Source: Streptomyces sp. SAI-127
GTDB lineage: Bacteria; Actinomycetota; Actinomycetes; Streptomycetales; Streptomycetaceae
Direction: 5' to 3'
Assembly (NCBI RefSeq): GCF_029894425.1
Contig: NZ_JARXYJ010000001.1
Coordinates: 4,960,001 to 5,024,000 of the forward strand
Length of the DNA stretch: 64,000 bases
Made by a program: the position numbers and the translations under genes. This document shows positions 10,475 to 18,509 of this stretch, one piece after another. The notes under the pieces are model-generated. The model did no database searches. It saw nothing but the letters and a program-made list of their open reading frames with translations, and was not told where the DNA came from. Within the stretch, counting starts at the first letter, position 1. Each line of letters opens with the position of its first letter.

Positions 10475-12200
10475 GTGCGCGTGCGGATCGTGCGGAGAGA
10501 CGTGATGTGTACGGCGCCCCCGGGCGGCACCCTGGTCACCGCCGTCGCCGCCCTCGCCACCACCCTCCTCCTCGCCGCCTGCGGCCCCACCCAGCACACC
10601 GGATCGGCGGACCGCACTCCCGTACCGATCGCCGACGCCCCGGCCCGGCTCCCGGTGCCGAAGGGCCAGGGCAGCAGGACCCCGGACGACTTCAACGGCG
10701 ACGGCCACCGCGACCTCGTCCTGGGCGACCTGGTCAAGGCACAGGCCCACGCCGACGACCCCGGCATCGGCATCGTCTACGGCAGCGAGCGCGGACTGGT
10801 CCCGGGCGCACGGCAGTTGATCACCCCGAGCGGACAGGGCGCGGCCACCGACGGCCAACTCCCCGCCCTGTTCGACGCGGAGGCCACCTGCGACCTGGAC
10901 AAGGACGGCTTCACGGACCTCGTCGTCTCCACCGACCCGCCCTACGACGGCCAGGGCCGGCCCCCGGTCCCGCTCCAGATCCTCTTCGGCTCCCCGACCG
11001 GCCTGTCGGGCAAGGCCGTTCACCTCACCGTCCCGCCCGCCGCCCGCGTCGGCAACGACTGGCCCGACCAGCCGGTCTGCGGCGACTTCGACGGCGACGG
11101 CGCCAAGGACCTGGTCCTGCACGCCACCGGCGGCCATCTCTCCTATCTGCGCGGCCCGTTCACCCGCAAGGGCACTCCGCGCAAGGCAGACGCCCCGATC
11201 CAGTCGCCCGGCGAGGTCCCCACGGGTCCTGCCGCCGACGTCGACCGCGACGGCCACGACGACCTGATCGTCCGTACGGCACAGGGCACCGGCCCCTCCG
11301 CCGTGGTCCTCGGCGGTCCGGCCGGCCCGACCCGCACCGGAGCCGTCCTGCCGTCCGGCATCGACGTGGCCCTCGGCTCCTTCGGCCGCGGCAAGGCCCT
11401 GGACGCGGCGGTCGGCGCCATGGGCGGAACGTCACTGCGCTACGACCTCCCCACCGCGTCGAAGGGGCTCCCTGGACTCCCCCGGCTCGGTCCTGGACGC
11501 CGCCGACTTCGACGGCGACGGCCTGAGCGACCTGGTCTCCAGCGGCTCGCGCCTGCGCATCTTCCCAGGCCGTACGACAGGGCTCTCCACTCGGACGACG
11601 GCCACCGTCGAACCCCCCGCCACCGGCACCAGCCGGGTCCTCGCGGTCGGCGACTTCGACGGCGACGGCCGGGCGGACCTGGCGGTACGGACGTACCGGA
11701 GCGAGACGAAGGACACGGTCGCCGTCTTCCCCGGCGCGAAGAAGGGGCTCGTGAGCCCCGAACCGGCCGTCACCTTCTCCACGTCCGCGTTCCTCAGCCC
11801 CTGACGTCAGCGGGGGCGTCAGGGTGGTGTCGCCGGGGGCGTCGCCCAACTCCCGTCGGAAACGCTCGGCAGCGAGTTCTGGCGCGCGGGCGCCGTCACC
11901 GTCCTGCGTGGCGGGAAGTCCGGGCTCACCGGCACGAACGCCCGCCAGATCGACTACACCACGCCCGGCTTCCAGCGCCCGGCCGCCGAAAGCGACTCCT
12001 GGTTCGGCACCTCGGTCCTGCTGCGTGACTACGACCGCGACGGCCGCGCCGAACTCGTCGCCGCCGCACCGGCCATCGGCTGGCTGCACCTCTTCCCCGG
12101 CACCGCCTCCTGCCCGACGGGCACGGGCTCGGCCCCGCTGACCGTGAGTGGTCTGGGCCTGGGCAACCGTGCCGTCTTCGGCGCCGCACTGGCCGACTGA
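10475..12200 (+). pseudogene. FG-GAP/VCBS repeat lipoprotein, interrupted by a frameshift and an in-frame stop
   Basis: GTG start after GACGAGGTGAGC; basic N-terminus, then a lipoprotein signal ending LLLAAC. At least four FG-GAP (integrin-like, Ca-binding) repeats are seen: DFNGDGHRDLVLGDL, DLDKDGFTDLVV, DFDGDGAKDLVLH, DVDRDGHDDLIV. At 11464-11467 (GGGG) the frame breaks; removing one G continues cleanly into DAADFDGDGLSDLV and GDFDGDGRADLAVRTYRSE. That frame meets TGA at 11802 (TSAFLSP-stop), but the same frame after the stop resumes good repeat sequence (GAVTVLRGGKSGLTG, DYDRDGRAELVAAAP) to a stop at 12198. Either two lesions inactivate one gene, or a spacer has been deleted. Surface-exposed; ligand unknown. 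Confidence 0.8.
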
Positions 12201-12340
12201 CGGACCTCGCCCCGGAGCGCGGAAGCCCCGTAGGGGACGGATGAGAACTCCCTTAAGGGATGTCACAGCTCGGCAGCAAAGCCGTCCCCGAAACGCCGGG
12301 CCGCGCACGCCGCTCCCCGGGACCAGGTACGTTCGAAGAC

Positions 12341-13221
12341 GTGGCTGGATTCAGGATCGGACGCGGCCGGGACAACGGCGCTCCTCACGCGCGACCGCAA
12401 CAACCTCCGTACGGGCAGCAGGCGCCCCAGGGACAGCCGTACGGCTATCCCCCCGCGCCGCAGCCCCACACCCGGGCCAGTGGACCCAGGGCGGCGGCGG
12501 GGGTTACGACGAGCCGGAGTACTTCGGCGACGGTGCCGGTGGTGCCCCGCACCCGCAGGGCGGCCATGACCCGTACGCGGCCAACAACCCGGGCCACACC
12601 CAGGCGTTCTCGGTCGGCGAGGACCCCTACAACCAGGGCGGCACCTACCGCGCGGGCTCGGCCCCGGTGGCCCCGGCGGGCCCCCGCCTGCACTGGAAGG
12701 AACTCCTGAAGGGGATCCTGTTCTCCCCCAAGCAGACCTTCCTCCAGATGCGGGACTACACGATGTGGGGCCCGGCCCTCATCGTGACCTTCCTCTACGG
12801 CCTGCTCGCGGTGTTCGGCTTCGAGGGCGCCCGCGAGGACGCGATCAACGCCACCCTGTCGAACGCGATCCCGATCGTCCTCACCACGGCCGTCGCCATG
12901 GTCCTGTCGGCCTTCGTCCTGGGCGTCGTCACCCACGCCCTGGCCCGCCAGCTGGGCGGCGACGGCGCGTGGCAGCCCACGGTCGGCCTCTCCATGCTGA
13001 TCATGTCCCTGACCGACGCCCCCCGCCTGATCGTGGCCATGTTCTTCGGCGGCGACGCGTCCTTCGTCCAGCTCCTGGGCTGGGCGACCTGGGTGGCGGC
13101 CGGCGCCCTGCTCACCCTGATGGTGTCCAGGTCCCACGACCTCCCCTGGCCGAAGGCACTGGGTGCCTCCGCGATCCAGCTGATCGCACTGCTGTCGATC
13201 GTGAAGCTGGGCACGTTCTAG
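12341..13221 (+). pseudogene. Yip1-family membrane protein with an N-terminal frameshift
   Basis: The gene starts at GTG 12341 (AGFRIGRGRDNGAPHARPQ), a Pro/Gln/Gly-rich cytoplasmic N-terminus. The frame is lost at the CCC run 12471-12473; adding one C joins PQPHTP to GQWTQGGGGGYDEPEYF and the rest of the protein. The C-terminal 180 residues are a Yip1-type domain with five hydrophobic segments (LHWKELLKGILFSPKQTFLQ is the entry motif, then MWGPALIVTFLYGLLAVFGF and so on), ending ALLSIVKLGTF. Yip1-like proteins in Streptomyces have no assigned role. The second ORF alone has no good start, so the break is probably a one-base deletion or a read error. Confidence 0.8.
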
Positions 13222-13249
13222 CGTTCCGGACTTCTCCGGACGTACGACG

Positions 13250-13285
13250 AGAATGGGCTCCCGGTACCGACCGGGAGCCCATTCT
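13250..13285. terminator. Bidirectional terminator
   Basis: Exact 15-base arms (AGAATGGGCTCCCGG) flank a 6-base loop between the convergent Yip1 gene and the 13301 gene; CTTTC follows on the + side. Confidence 0.8.
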
Positions 13286-13300
13286 CTTTCGTGCCGTCCG

Positions 13301-13777
13301 CTACGCCGGGAAATCCCGGTCCAGAACCGACCGCACTTCCCTGATCTCACGCTTCCATCGATCGCTCTTCATGATCTCGCGATCCCAGACGACCACAGGC
13401 TCGCTCCCGGCCACGCAGTAGCCGTAGACCTGGTCCGCGATGTCGTCCGCGAAGAGATGGTCGAAGTGGAAGGCCCCCTCGAACGTCAGCCACGCGATTC
13501 CCTCGGCGTGTTCCGACGCCTTCCGCAGACACTCTCGGAGGTAGCCGGGGAGCTCCGGATCGTCCACCCGTCCTTCCTCGAAGGTGAGGTCGTAGGCCTG
13601 GACGACCGCGGGCCGGTCCCAGGACTCGGTGGAGACCGGAAAGTGGCCGACTTCGTCCGGACGCGTGCCGACGAGGTCGAACGCACCCTCAGCCAGGGCG
13701 GATTCGGCCCGCCCGAGGGTGAAGAGCACAACGACCGCCGGTCCGCTCCACGTGAGGGCCTCCTTGAGAGAAGTCAC
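13301..13777 (-). CDS. Hypothetical protein, possibly a toxin-immunity protein
   Basis: The 158-residue acidic protein has no family I recognise, no signal peptide and no membrane segment. It has long helical and aromatic-rich segments (EGIAWLTFEGAFHFDHLFAD, GYCVAGSEPVVVWDRE). I prefer the GTG at 13777, which overlaps the stop of the upstream fragment as GTGA; the track-length start at 13789 is the alternative. Position directly after, and coupled to, the eroded 3' end of another gene is the usual layout of an orphan immunity gene behind a polymorphic toxin tip, which is my only basis for that suggestion. Confidence 0.6.
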   Translation of the reverse strand: MTSLKEALTWSGPAVVVLFTLGRAESALAEGAFDLVGTRPDEVGHFPVSTESWDRPAVVQAYDLTFEEGRVDDPELPGYLRECLRKASEHAEGIAWLTFEGAFHFDHLFADDIADQVYGYCVAGSEPVVVWDREIMKSDRWKREIREVRSVLDRDFPA

Positions 13778-13934
13778 CGCAGTCCCCACTTCGTCATGTT
13801 CTTGGCATCCGGCACCATCGAACTCAGGATCTTGCCCTGTTGACCGTCTTGGCGAATCCTTTGGCCTGGGTGCCGTCGATCTTCCAGTCGAACGTCTTCT
13901 CCGGCGGTGTCAGAACGTGCCCGACCGGTGCTGG
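13774..13934 (-). pseudogene. 3' remnant of an unknown coding sequence
   Basis: Minus-strand translation gives PPEKTFDWKIDGTQAKGFAK followed by TVNR, then one base out of frame AKILSSMVPDAKNMTKWGLR-stop. The composition and codon use look coding, but there is no start, an upstream stop at about 13935 and one internal frameshift. The stop overlaps the start of the 13777 gene. It could be the tip of a larger secreted toxin; I do not recognise the domain. Confidence 0.4.
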
Positions 13935-14312
13935 TCACGGTGGTGTCGATGCCGTGGCAGCCACCCCGGTAGGACTGGCCGGCGAGGGCCGCGTGAGTGG
14001 GCGGTGCCACCGCTGACGCGGACCGGGGGGCGGGGCCGCCCGAGCACCGTCTCGTCATAGTGATCAAACCGCGAACGTGGCTCAAGGTCAGCTCAGAACC
14101 GATCCGCTGTTCGAGGTTGACGGCCCCGTGGTTGCTGGGATGCCGGCCTGCCCGATCACGAAGGGTCCACCGAGGTAGCGCCATCGGCTACTGCTGGGCA
14201 GCGAAACTGCATACGGACCGGCACGGCCTCGCTGGACGAGCCGACCGGGGTGCTCAGTCGCGCCAAAAACGTGCGGGGAGAAACGGGCACCCGTGCGCCG
14301 AGGACGATACTG
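13935..14312. other. Stretch without a recognisable gene
   Basis: All six frames are broken or have the look of shadow frames. The only notable feature is that it lies between the eroded coding remnant and the 3' end of the DUF2637-like gene. I see no RNA gene, repeat or strong hairpin. Confidence 0.5.
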
Positions 14313-15095
14313 CTACCGGCGGTGGCGCCGCGTGCCCTGGCGCGGGGGCAGCGTCAGCGTGATTTGGCGGACGAGTTGCTGGAAGCAGGCGAGGGAGGCG
14401 AGGGCCGGCAGGCATGCTCCGGCGATACCAGTGACGGTTCTGTCCGCCTGAGCCACGCACAGCATTATCGCGACGGAGGAGAACAGCAGGACGATGAACC
14501 ACGAGTGCACGGCTCGCCGCTGGTGCAGGGCGGTCCGGAGGATGGAGAGCGAGGCCACCATCCAGGGGCCGTACACGAGAAGAGGCCACGACGGGACCAT
14601 GGCGCCTCCCGTCCCGGTGGTGATGTTCTGCAGAGGCCTGTAGGCCACCATGCCGCCGAAGACGCTGACCATCGCCACGATGACGGCGACGAGCGCGACG
14701 ATGAAGAAGCTGCCGGTCTGCAACCACTTGAGCCGGGTCTTGCGGGCGTTCAGCTTCCGGTGCCCGGCGGAGGAGCGTCGGATGGGCGGCAGCTGAGCGG
14801 TGATCTGCGCCAGGTTCTCCATCGGGTCGGTGAAGGTTCCACCGGATGCGGGCTCGCTGCGAGGTTGCGGGATTCTGGCCGTCTGCTCCGGCGGAACGGA
14901 CTCCTGCAGGAGATAGGCGAGTTCCTCGACCGGGTCCCAGCCTCCGGCGGGTGCGGTCAGGGGAACTCCTGAGTGGACGCTGTCGGCATGTCCGCCGTTC
15001 CAGCCGGTACTCGGCCCGTAGGAGTACGCGTCGGAGTACGCCTCGGAGTAGTAGTCACGCTGCGCAAAGGCAGGATCGGCATAGTCATGATTCAC
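14313..15095 (-). CDS. DUF2637-like membrane protein
   Basis: The 260-residue protein has a Tyr/Ser/Gly-rich soluble N-terminus (residues 1-115) and then four hydrophobic segments. The first follows the motif RLKWLQTGSFFIVALVAVIV, characteristic of the SpdB/DUF2637 proteins found on Streptomyces plasmids and in chromosomal conservons. The C-terminus is basic (PPRQGTRRHRR). The start overlaps the end of the 15085 gene by 11 bases, so the two form an operon. SpdB proteins are linked to plasmid spread, but chromosomal paralogues are common, so this is no proof of a mobile origin. No enzymatic motif. Confidence 0.6.
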   Translation of the reverse strand: MNHDYADPAFAQRDYYSEAYSDAYSYGPSTGWNGGHADSVHSGVPLTAPAGGWDPVEELAYLLQESVPPEQTARIPQPRSEPASGGTFTDPMENLAQITAQLPPIRRSSAGHRKLNARKTRLKWLQTGSFFIVALVAVIVAMVSVFGGMVAYRPLQNITTGTGGAMVPSWPLLVYGPWMVASLSILRTALHQRRAVHSWFIVLLFSSVAIMLCVAQADRTVTGIAGACLPALASLACFQQLVRQITLTLPPRQGTRRHRR

Positions 15096-15357
15096 GAAAA
15101 TGCGACCCGTCAGGCTGTCCGCGGCGGCCGGAGTTCTCCTGACCGTTCCATCGTGAATTGAGTTCCTCCTGGACTTCCTCCAGCAGGGCGAGGAACTCGC
15201 GAAGCAATGGCTCGGTGACCTGACGCTCGGACGTCAGCGCCGCGTACTCCGCACCAGGCTGGAAAGTGTACTTCCCCACTGTCAGATCGCGGACCACAGA
15301 AATATTATCCGTCCTCGTGGTGCGCCGAGGCAGGCCATGGGTCCTTGATGTCGTCAT
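15085..15357 (-). CDS. Small hypothetical protein
   Basis: A 90-residue basic-then-acidic protein beginning at ATG 15357 (MTTSRTHGLPRRTTRT), with GGAGGGGAG upstream at slightly long spacing. The middle (VGKYTFQPGAEYAALTSERQ) and the helical end (LREFLALLEEVQEELNSR) look like a genuine soluble protein. It overlaps the DUF2637-like gene by 11 bases and probably acts with it. No family recognised. Confidence 0.6.
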   Translation of the reverse strand: MTTSRTHGLPRRTTRTDNISVVRDLTVGKYTFQPGAEYAALTSERQVTEPLLREFLALLEEVQEELNSRWNGQENSGRRGQPDGSHFRES

Positions 15358-15609
15358 AGCTTGATAACGCGACTCCCCTCCTTCAGGGCGTGCGGCAAAA
15401 GAGTGAGCTGCGAAGGCAGAAAACCTGAGAAATGGGTTCTCAATCAATTATGCTACACATCTAACTCTGCACCCTATTGGTCGATAAATTCTTCTTCTCG
15501 ACTCCACTTTAGGAGTAAATAGGATTCGCCGCCGGTGTAACTGGATGAGTAGTCATGTCGATCCCTGGGCCGGACACGACAGGCCGCAACCGGCAGGGCG
15601 CAGCACGTC
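15358..15609. other. Low-GC intergenic region
   Basis: Markedly AT-richer than the rest of the window around 15400-15540 (for example TCAATCAATTATGCTACACA). No gene is supported; the short minus-strand ORF 15474-15662 has poor coding quality. It is probably promoter DNA for the 15357 gene, and the composition hints at transferred DNA. Confidence 0.45.
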
Positions 15610-15640
15610 GGCCCCTGACCGTATCGCCTGGTCAGGGGCC
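15610..15640 (-). terminator. Terminator of the dcd-phosphoribosyltransferase operon
   Basis: Eleven-base arms GGCCCCTGACC and GGTCAGGGGCC with a 9-base loop, 30 bases past the stop of the phosphoribosyltransferase gene. Confidence 0.75.
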
Positions 15641-15669
15641 GTTCACGTGTGTGTTGACCCACGACTGGG

Positions 15670-16179
15670 TCAGAGCGCTTCCTTCGAGGGCATGAGCGGC
15701 TCGCCCGACCTACGTACTACGGGCAGAACACTCCACGGAAAGTTGATCCAGTCGTCCGTGCGCTTCCAGACGTACTCGCACTTCACCAGGGACTGGGACT
15801 TCTCGTAGATGACCGCCGAGCGGACCTCGGCGACGGCGTCGAGGCAGAAGTCGCGCACCAGTTTGAGTGTCTTGCCGGTGTCGGCGACGTCGTCGGTGAT
15901 GAGGACCTTCTTGTCGGAGAAGTCGATGGTGTTGGGGACGGGGGCCAGCATGACCGGCATTTCCAGGGTGGTCCCCACGCCGGTGTAGAACTCGACGTTC
16001 ACCAGGTGGATGTTCTTGCAGTCGAGGGCGTACGCGAGGCCGCCGGCGACGAAGACTCCGCCGCGGGCGATCGAGAGCACGACATCGGGCTCGTAGCCGT
16101 CGTCGGCGATGGTCTGCGCGAGCTCACGGACGGCGGTGCCGAACGCCTCGTAGGTCAGGTTCTCCCGTACGGCGCTCAT
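15670..16179 (-). CDS. Phosphoribosyltransferase
   Basis: Cytosolic type I phosphoribosyltransferase, 169 residues. The PRPP-binding signature is intact ([15 protein letters not shown], residues about 93-107), and the N-terminal [20 protein letters not shown] contains the usual PPi loop. It resembles purine or xanthine phosphoribosyltransferases rather than PyrE or Upp, but the base specificity cannot be read. The ATG overlaps the dcd stop as ATGA, so the pair is translationally coupled and likely serves nucleotide salvage together. Confidence 0.88.
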   Translation of the reverse strand: MSAVRENLTYEAFGTAVRELAQTIADDGYEPDVVLSIARGGVFVAGGLAYALDCKNIHLVNVEFYTGVGTTLEMPVMLAPVPNTIDFSDKKVLITDDVADTGKTLKLVRDFCLDAVAEVRSAVIYEKSQSLVKCEYVWKRTDDWINFPWSVLPVVRRSGEPLMPSKEAL

Positions 16180-16751
16180 ACCTGGGTCCGGTGGAAGTTG
16201 AGGAAGGAGCGGGAGGCGGTGGGGCCTCGCTGGCCCTGGTAGCGGGAACCGTAGCGCTCACTGCCGTAGGGGAACTCGGCCGGCGAGGAGAGCCGGAACA
16301 TGCACAGCTGGCCGATCTTCATTCCCGGCCAGAGCTTGATGGGGAGCGTGGCCAGGTTGGAGAGTTCGAGCGTCACGTGTCCGCTGAAGCCGGGGTCGAT
16401 GAAGCCGGCCGTGGAGTGGGTGACGAGGCCGAGCCGGCCGAGGGAGGACTTGCCCTCCAGGCGGGAGGCCAGGTCGTCGGGGAGGGTGATGACCTCGTAC
16501 GTCGAGGCGAGGACGAACTCCCCGGGGTGCAGGATGAACGGCTCGTCGCCCTCCGGCTCCACGAGCCGCGTGAGGTCGGCCTGCTCGACGGAGGGGTCGA
16601 TGTGGGGGTAGCGGTGGTTCTCGAACACCCGGAAGAAGCGATCGAGGCGCACGTCGACGCTGGACGGCTGCACCATGGATTCGTCGTAGGGATCGATCCG
16701 TACCCGCCCGGCGTCGATCTCGGCCCGGATGTCCTTGTCTGAGAGAAGCAC
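16176..16751 (-). CDS. dcd: dCTP deaminase
   Basis: Converts dCTP to dUTP in thymidylate synthesis. The 191-residue protein has the family's nucleotide-binding and active-site block, [20 protein letters not shown] followed by [14 protein letters not shown] with the catalytic Glu, and the start-proximal [12 protein letters not shown]. The GTG at 16751 gives [12 protein letters not shown], the standard N-terminus; the longer frame upstream is not coding-like. It is followed with ATGA overlap by a phosphoribosyltransferase. Confidence 0.96.
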   Translation of the reverse strand: MLLSDKDIRAEIDAGRVRIDPYDESMVQPSSVDVRLDRFFRVFENHRYPHIDPSVEQADLTRLVEPEGDEPFILHPGEFVLASTYEVITLPDDLASRLEGKSSLGRLGLVTHSTAGFIDPGFSGHVTLELSNLATLPIKLWPGMKIGQLCMFRLSSPAEFPYGSERYGSRYQGQRGPTASRSFLNFHRTQV

Positions 16752-16819
16752 GCCCCGAGGATACGCAAGGCGCGCGAACCGACCACCATCGGACGGACCG
16801 CGCGCCTGGTACCGATCTC

Positions 16820-17026
16820 TCAGTGCTTCTCCAAGGCCACCGGAACGACGCTCCGGAGCCGCGCACAGCGAGGACAGCGGACGAGCCGTCCGGGGCCGAG
16901 TCGCTCGGCCTGCTGCATCGGGAACGAAGCGGTGCTGAACACGTGCCCATCGGCACAACGGACGACGGTGCGCTCCATCAAGTCCAAGAGTCCCTTCCCC
17001 AAGAGCCGCGTCGGGCTACTGCTCAC
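16820..17026 (-). CDS. Small zinc-ribbon-like protein
   Basis: A 68-residue protein with three Cys arranged as [16 protein letters not shown] and [15 protein letters not shown]; two hairpin-like Cys/His elements suggest a small zinc ribbon. Small and basic, no signal peptide. Located 70 bases upstream of dcd on the same strand. I recognise this as a typical conserved small Streptomyces ORF in this neighbourhood but know no function. Confidence 0.65.
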   Translation of the reverse strand: MSSSPTRLLGKGLLDLMERTVVRCADGHVFSTASFPMQQAERLGPGRLVRCPRCARLRSVVPVALEKH

Positions 17027-17250
17027 CTGACGACAAAAGCCACGTTACGGGATGAACGGGACGGCCCTCCAGGCGGCACTCCGATCCCGCCCGGACCCTC
17101 TTCCACGCCTCCACCGTACGCCCCAACTCCCGCTGCCCGCAGCCCTGTCCCACCCCTGAAACGCACTCAGGCCCCACGGCTTCAGCGCCGGGGACCTGGG
17201 ATGAGGTAAGGTAACGTTGCGTTCGACACCGGTTCCATCCGGCGTGTTAC

Positions 17251-17321
17251 GCGGGTGTAGTTTAATGGTAGAACATCAGCTTCCCAAGCTGAGAGCGCGA
17301 GTTCGATTCTCGTCACCCGCT
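17251..17321 (+). tRNA. tRNA-Gly (anticodon CCC)
   Basis: The full cloverleaf can be drawn: acceptor GCGGGTG/CACCCGC, a D-arm containing GTTTAATGGTAGAAC, anticodon stem TCAGC/GCTGA with loop TTCCCAA, and T-arm loop TTCGATT. CCA is not encoded. A strong hairpin follows. Its 3' 43 bases are duplicated downstream, so it has served as an integration site. Confidence 0.95.
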
Positions 17322-17322
17322 C
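17279..17322. repeat. Putative attL core (3' part of tRNA-Gly)
   Basis: Forty-four bases from the anticodon stem to one base past the tRNA are identical to 23835-23878. The copy that keeps the tRNA intact is the one that includes the 5' half, here. Confidence 0.8.
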
Positions 17323-17330
17323 TTCTTGAA

Positions 17331-17353
17331 GCCCCAGGTCAGCGGCCTGGGGC
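17331..17353 (+). terminator. Hairpin after tRNA-Gly
   Basis: GCCCCAGG and CCTGGGGC arms with a 7-base loop, 10 bases after the tRNA. A near-copy of the same hairpin follows the diverged repeat at 18250. Confidence 0.7.
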
Positions 17354-17577
17354 TTGTGTATTGGTAAGCCGTTTCGGCGTTTTGATGGCACCCCTGGACC
17401 CGAATCACGTTGCCGGACGGGGGTGACTGCGAGGTCACGTCGACCATCGGAAGGCTCGGGCGGTCAGAGCACTCAGCCCACCCGTCCCGCACGGCGCCGG
17501 ACGAACCCCGCGGAGCGCGCACGGAAGAGACACAAGTCCCTTGTGGGCGCAGGCACTTGGCCGCAGAGAATCTCCTG

Positions 17578-18019
17578 TCAGAGCGGGAGGTCGTCAGGCA
17601 GTACGCGGAACGCCTTGTGACGGCCCAACGGTCGTACCGCCCGAAATCCCGGCGGTCGAGGGTGAGGATCGCGTCGGTGTCGTAGTCGGCGGCGAGCGCC
17701 ACGTTCACCGCGTCCGCGAGATCCAGGTCGAGCGCGCCGTAGCGGACTCGGACGGACTGCGGCGCCCCAAGTGGTCCTCCATGACCTCCGGCAGGACGAC
17801 CCGACCCCCACTCATCCAGCGCCGCAGGTCGTCGACCGCGCTGACGGCGGCCCCGCGCCCCAGCTCGCGCGTGGCCACGTGATCGAGTTCCGCCAGCAGG
17901 AGCGGGGACATGACCAGAAGATCGGCCGTCATGATCCCCTCGTTCGCCGCTGCGTGCTCCGGATGCGTCGAGTCGAGAACGGCCAGGAGGCCGGACGTGC
18001 CCGCGACAACGATGATCAC
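17578..18019 (-). pseudogene. PIN-domain (VapC-like) toxin with two frameshifts
   Basis: The frame from 18019 gives MIIVVAGTSGLLAVLDSTHP and PLLLAELDHVATRELG, a PIN-domain ribonuclease N-terminus (the usual first Asp of the D-T/S-S motif reads Gly here). At about 17765 it must shift by one missing base to continue VRVRYGALDLDLADAVNVAL then AADYDTDAILTLDRRDF. At about 17645 another missing base leads to RAVRPLGRHKAFRVLPDDLP and a stop at 17578. Two one-base deletions make this inactive as written. The start overlaps the stop of an antitoxin-like remnant (ATGA), the normal toxin-antitoxin layout. Confidence 0.8.
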
Positions 18020-18164
18020 GCGGCAGTTCCGGAGTCCGTCTCGCGGCGGACCGCGTCAGCGATCCAGTCACGGATCTCAGCCTTGGACGGCGTACGACCC
18101 GCCCCTCGAACGTCCGCGAGAAAAACGGCTCGTCCCAGACCCGGTTCGCCATGGCCGCGAGATG
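18016..18164 (-). pseudogene. Antitoxin remnant preceding the PIN toxin
   Basis: Two minus-strand frames together give HLAAMANRVWDEPFF and ADVRGAGRTPSKAEIRDWIA followed by DAVRRETDSGTAA-stop. This reads as the C-terminal half of a small antitoxin whose tail binds the PIN protein. The N-terminal DNA-binding half is missing. The stop overlaps the toxin start. Confidence 0.55.
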
Positions 18165-18249
18165 GGTCGGGCTGGACGGACATACCGTCAACAGCCAACC
18201 CGGTCCGGTCCCGCGTGCGCGCTCGCAGTCACACAGCCGAATCGGCCAA

Positions 18250-18303
18250 GATTCTCGTCACCCACTCAGAGAGAATCCCCAGGTCAGTGGCCTGGGGTTT
18301 GTG
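18250..18303. repeat. Diverged second copy of the tRNA-Gly 3' end plus terminator
   Basis: The first 14 bases (GATTCTCGTCACCC) equal the tRNA 3' end. A diverged 12-base stretch follows, then the same hairpin (CCCCAGGTCAGTGGCCTGGGG, here with one loop change) and TTTGTGT. It aligns without gaps to 17305-17358. It is likely an older attachment-site scar. Confidence 0.75.
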
Positions 18304-18509
18304 TTTTGCCGAAGGTTGCACCGTGTGTTGGGAATACGTGTCCCACCGCGCCGTGCGGGAATCTTCCGCGGCTTGTACGCGCGGGCGGCCGTGCCATCCG
18401 CACACGGGCCGGCCAACCGGCTCGGCAAGGTCATCCGTTCTTGAACAACTGCTAGTATTCGCCCGCTTGTTCGGGGGGGATGGGGCCCTCCGTCGGGGAG
18501 GGGAAGCAA

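Noticed and set aside
15474..15662. Small minus-strand ORF in the low-GC gap
   Set aside because: No ribosome site, mixed composition and overlap with a clear terminator.
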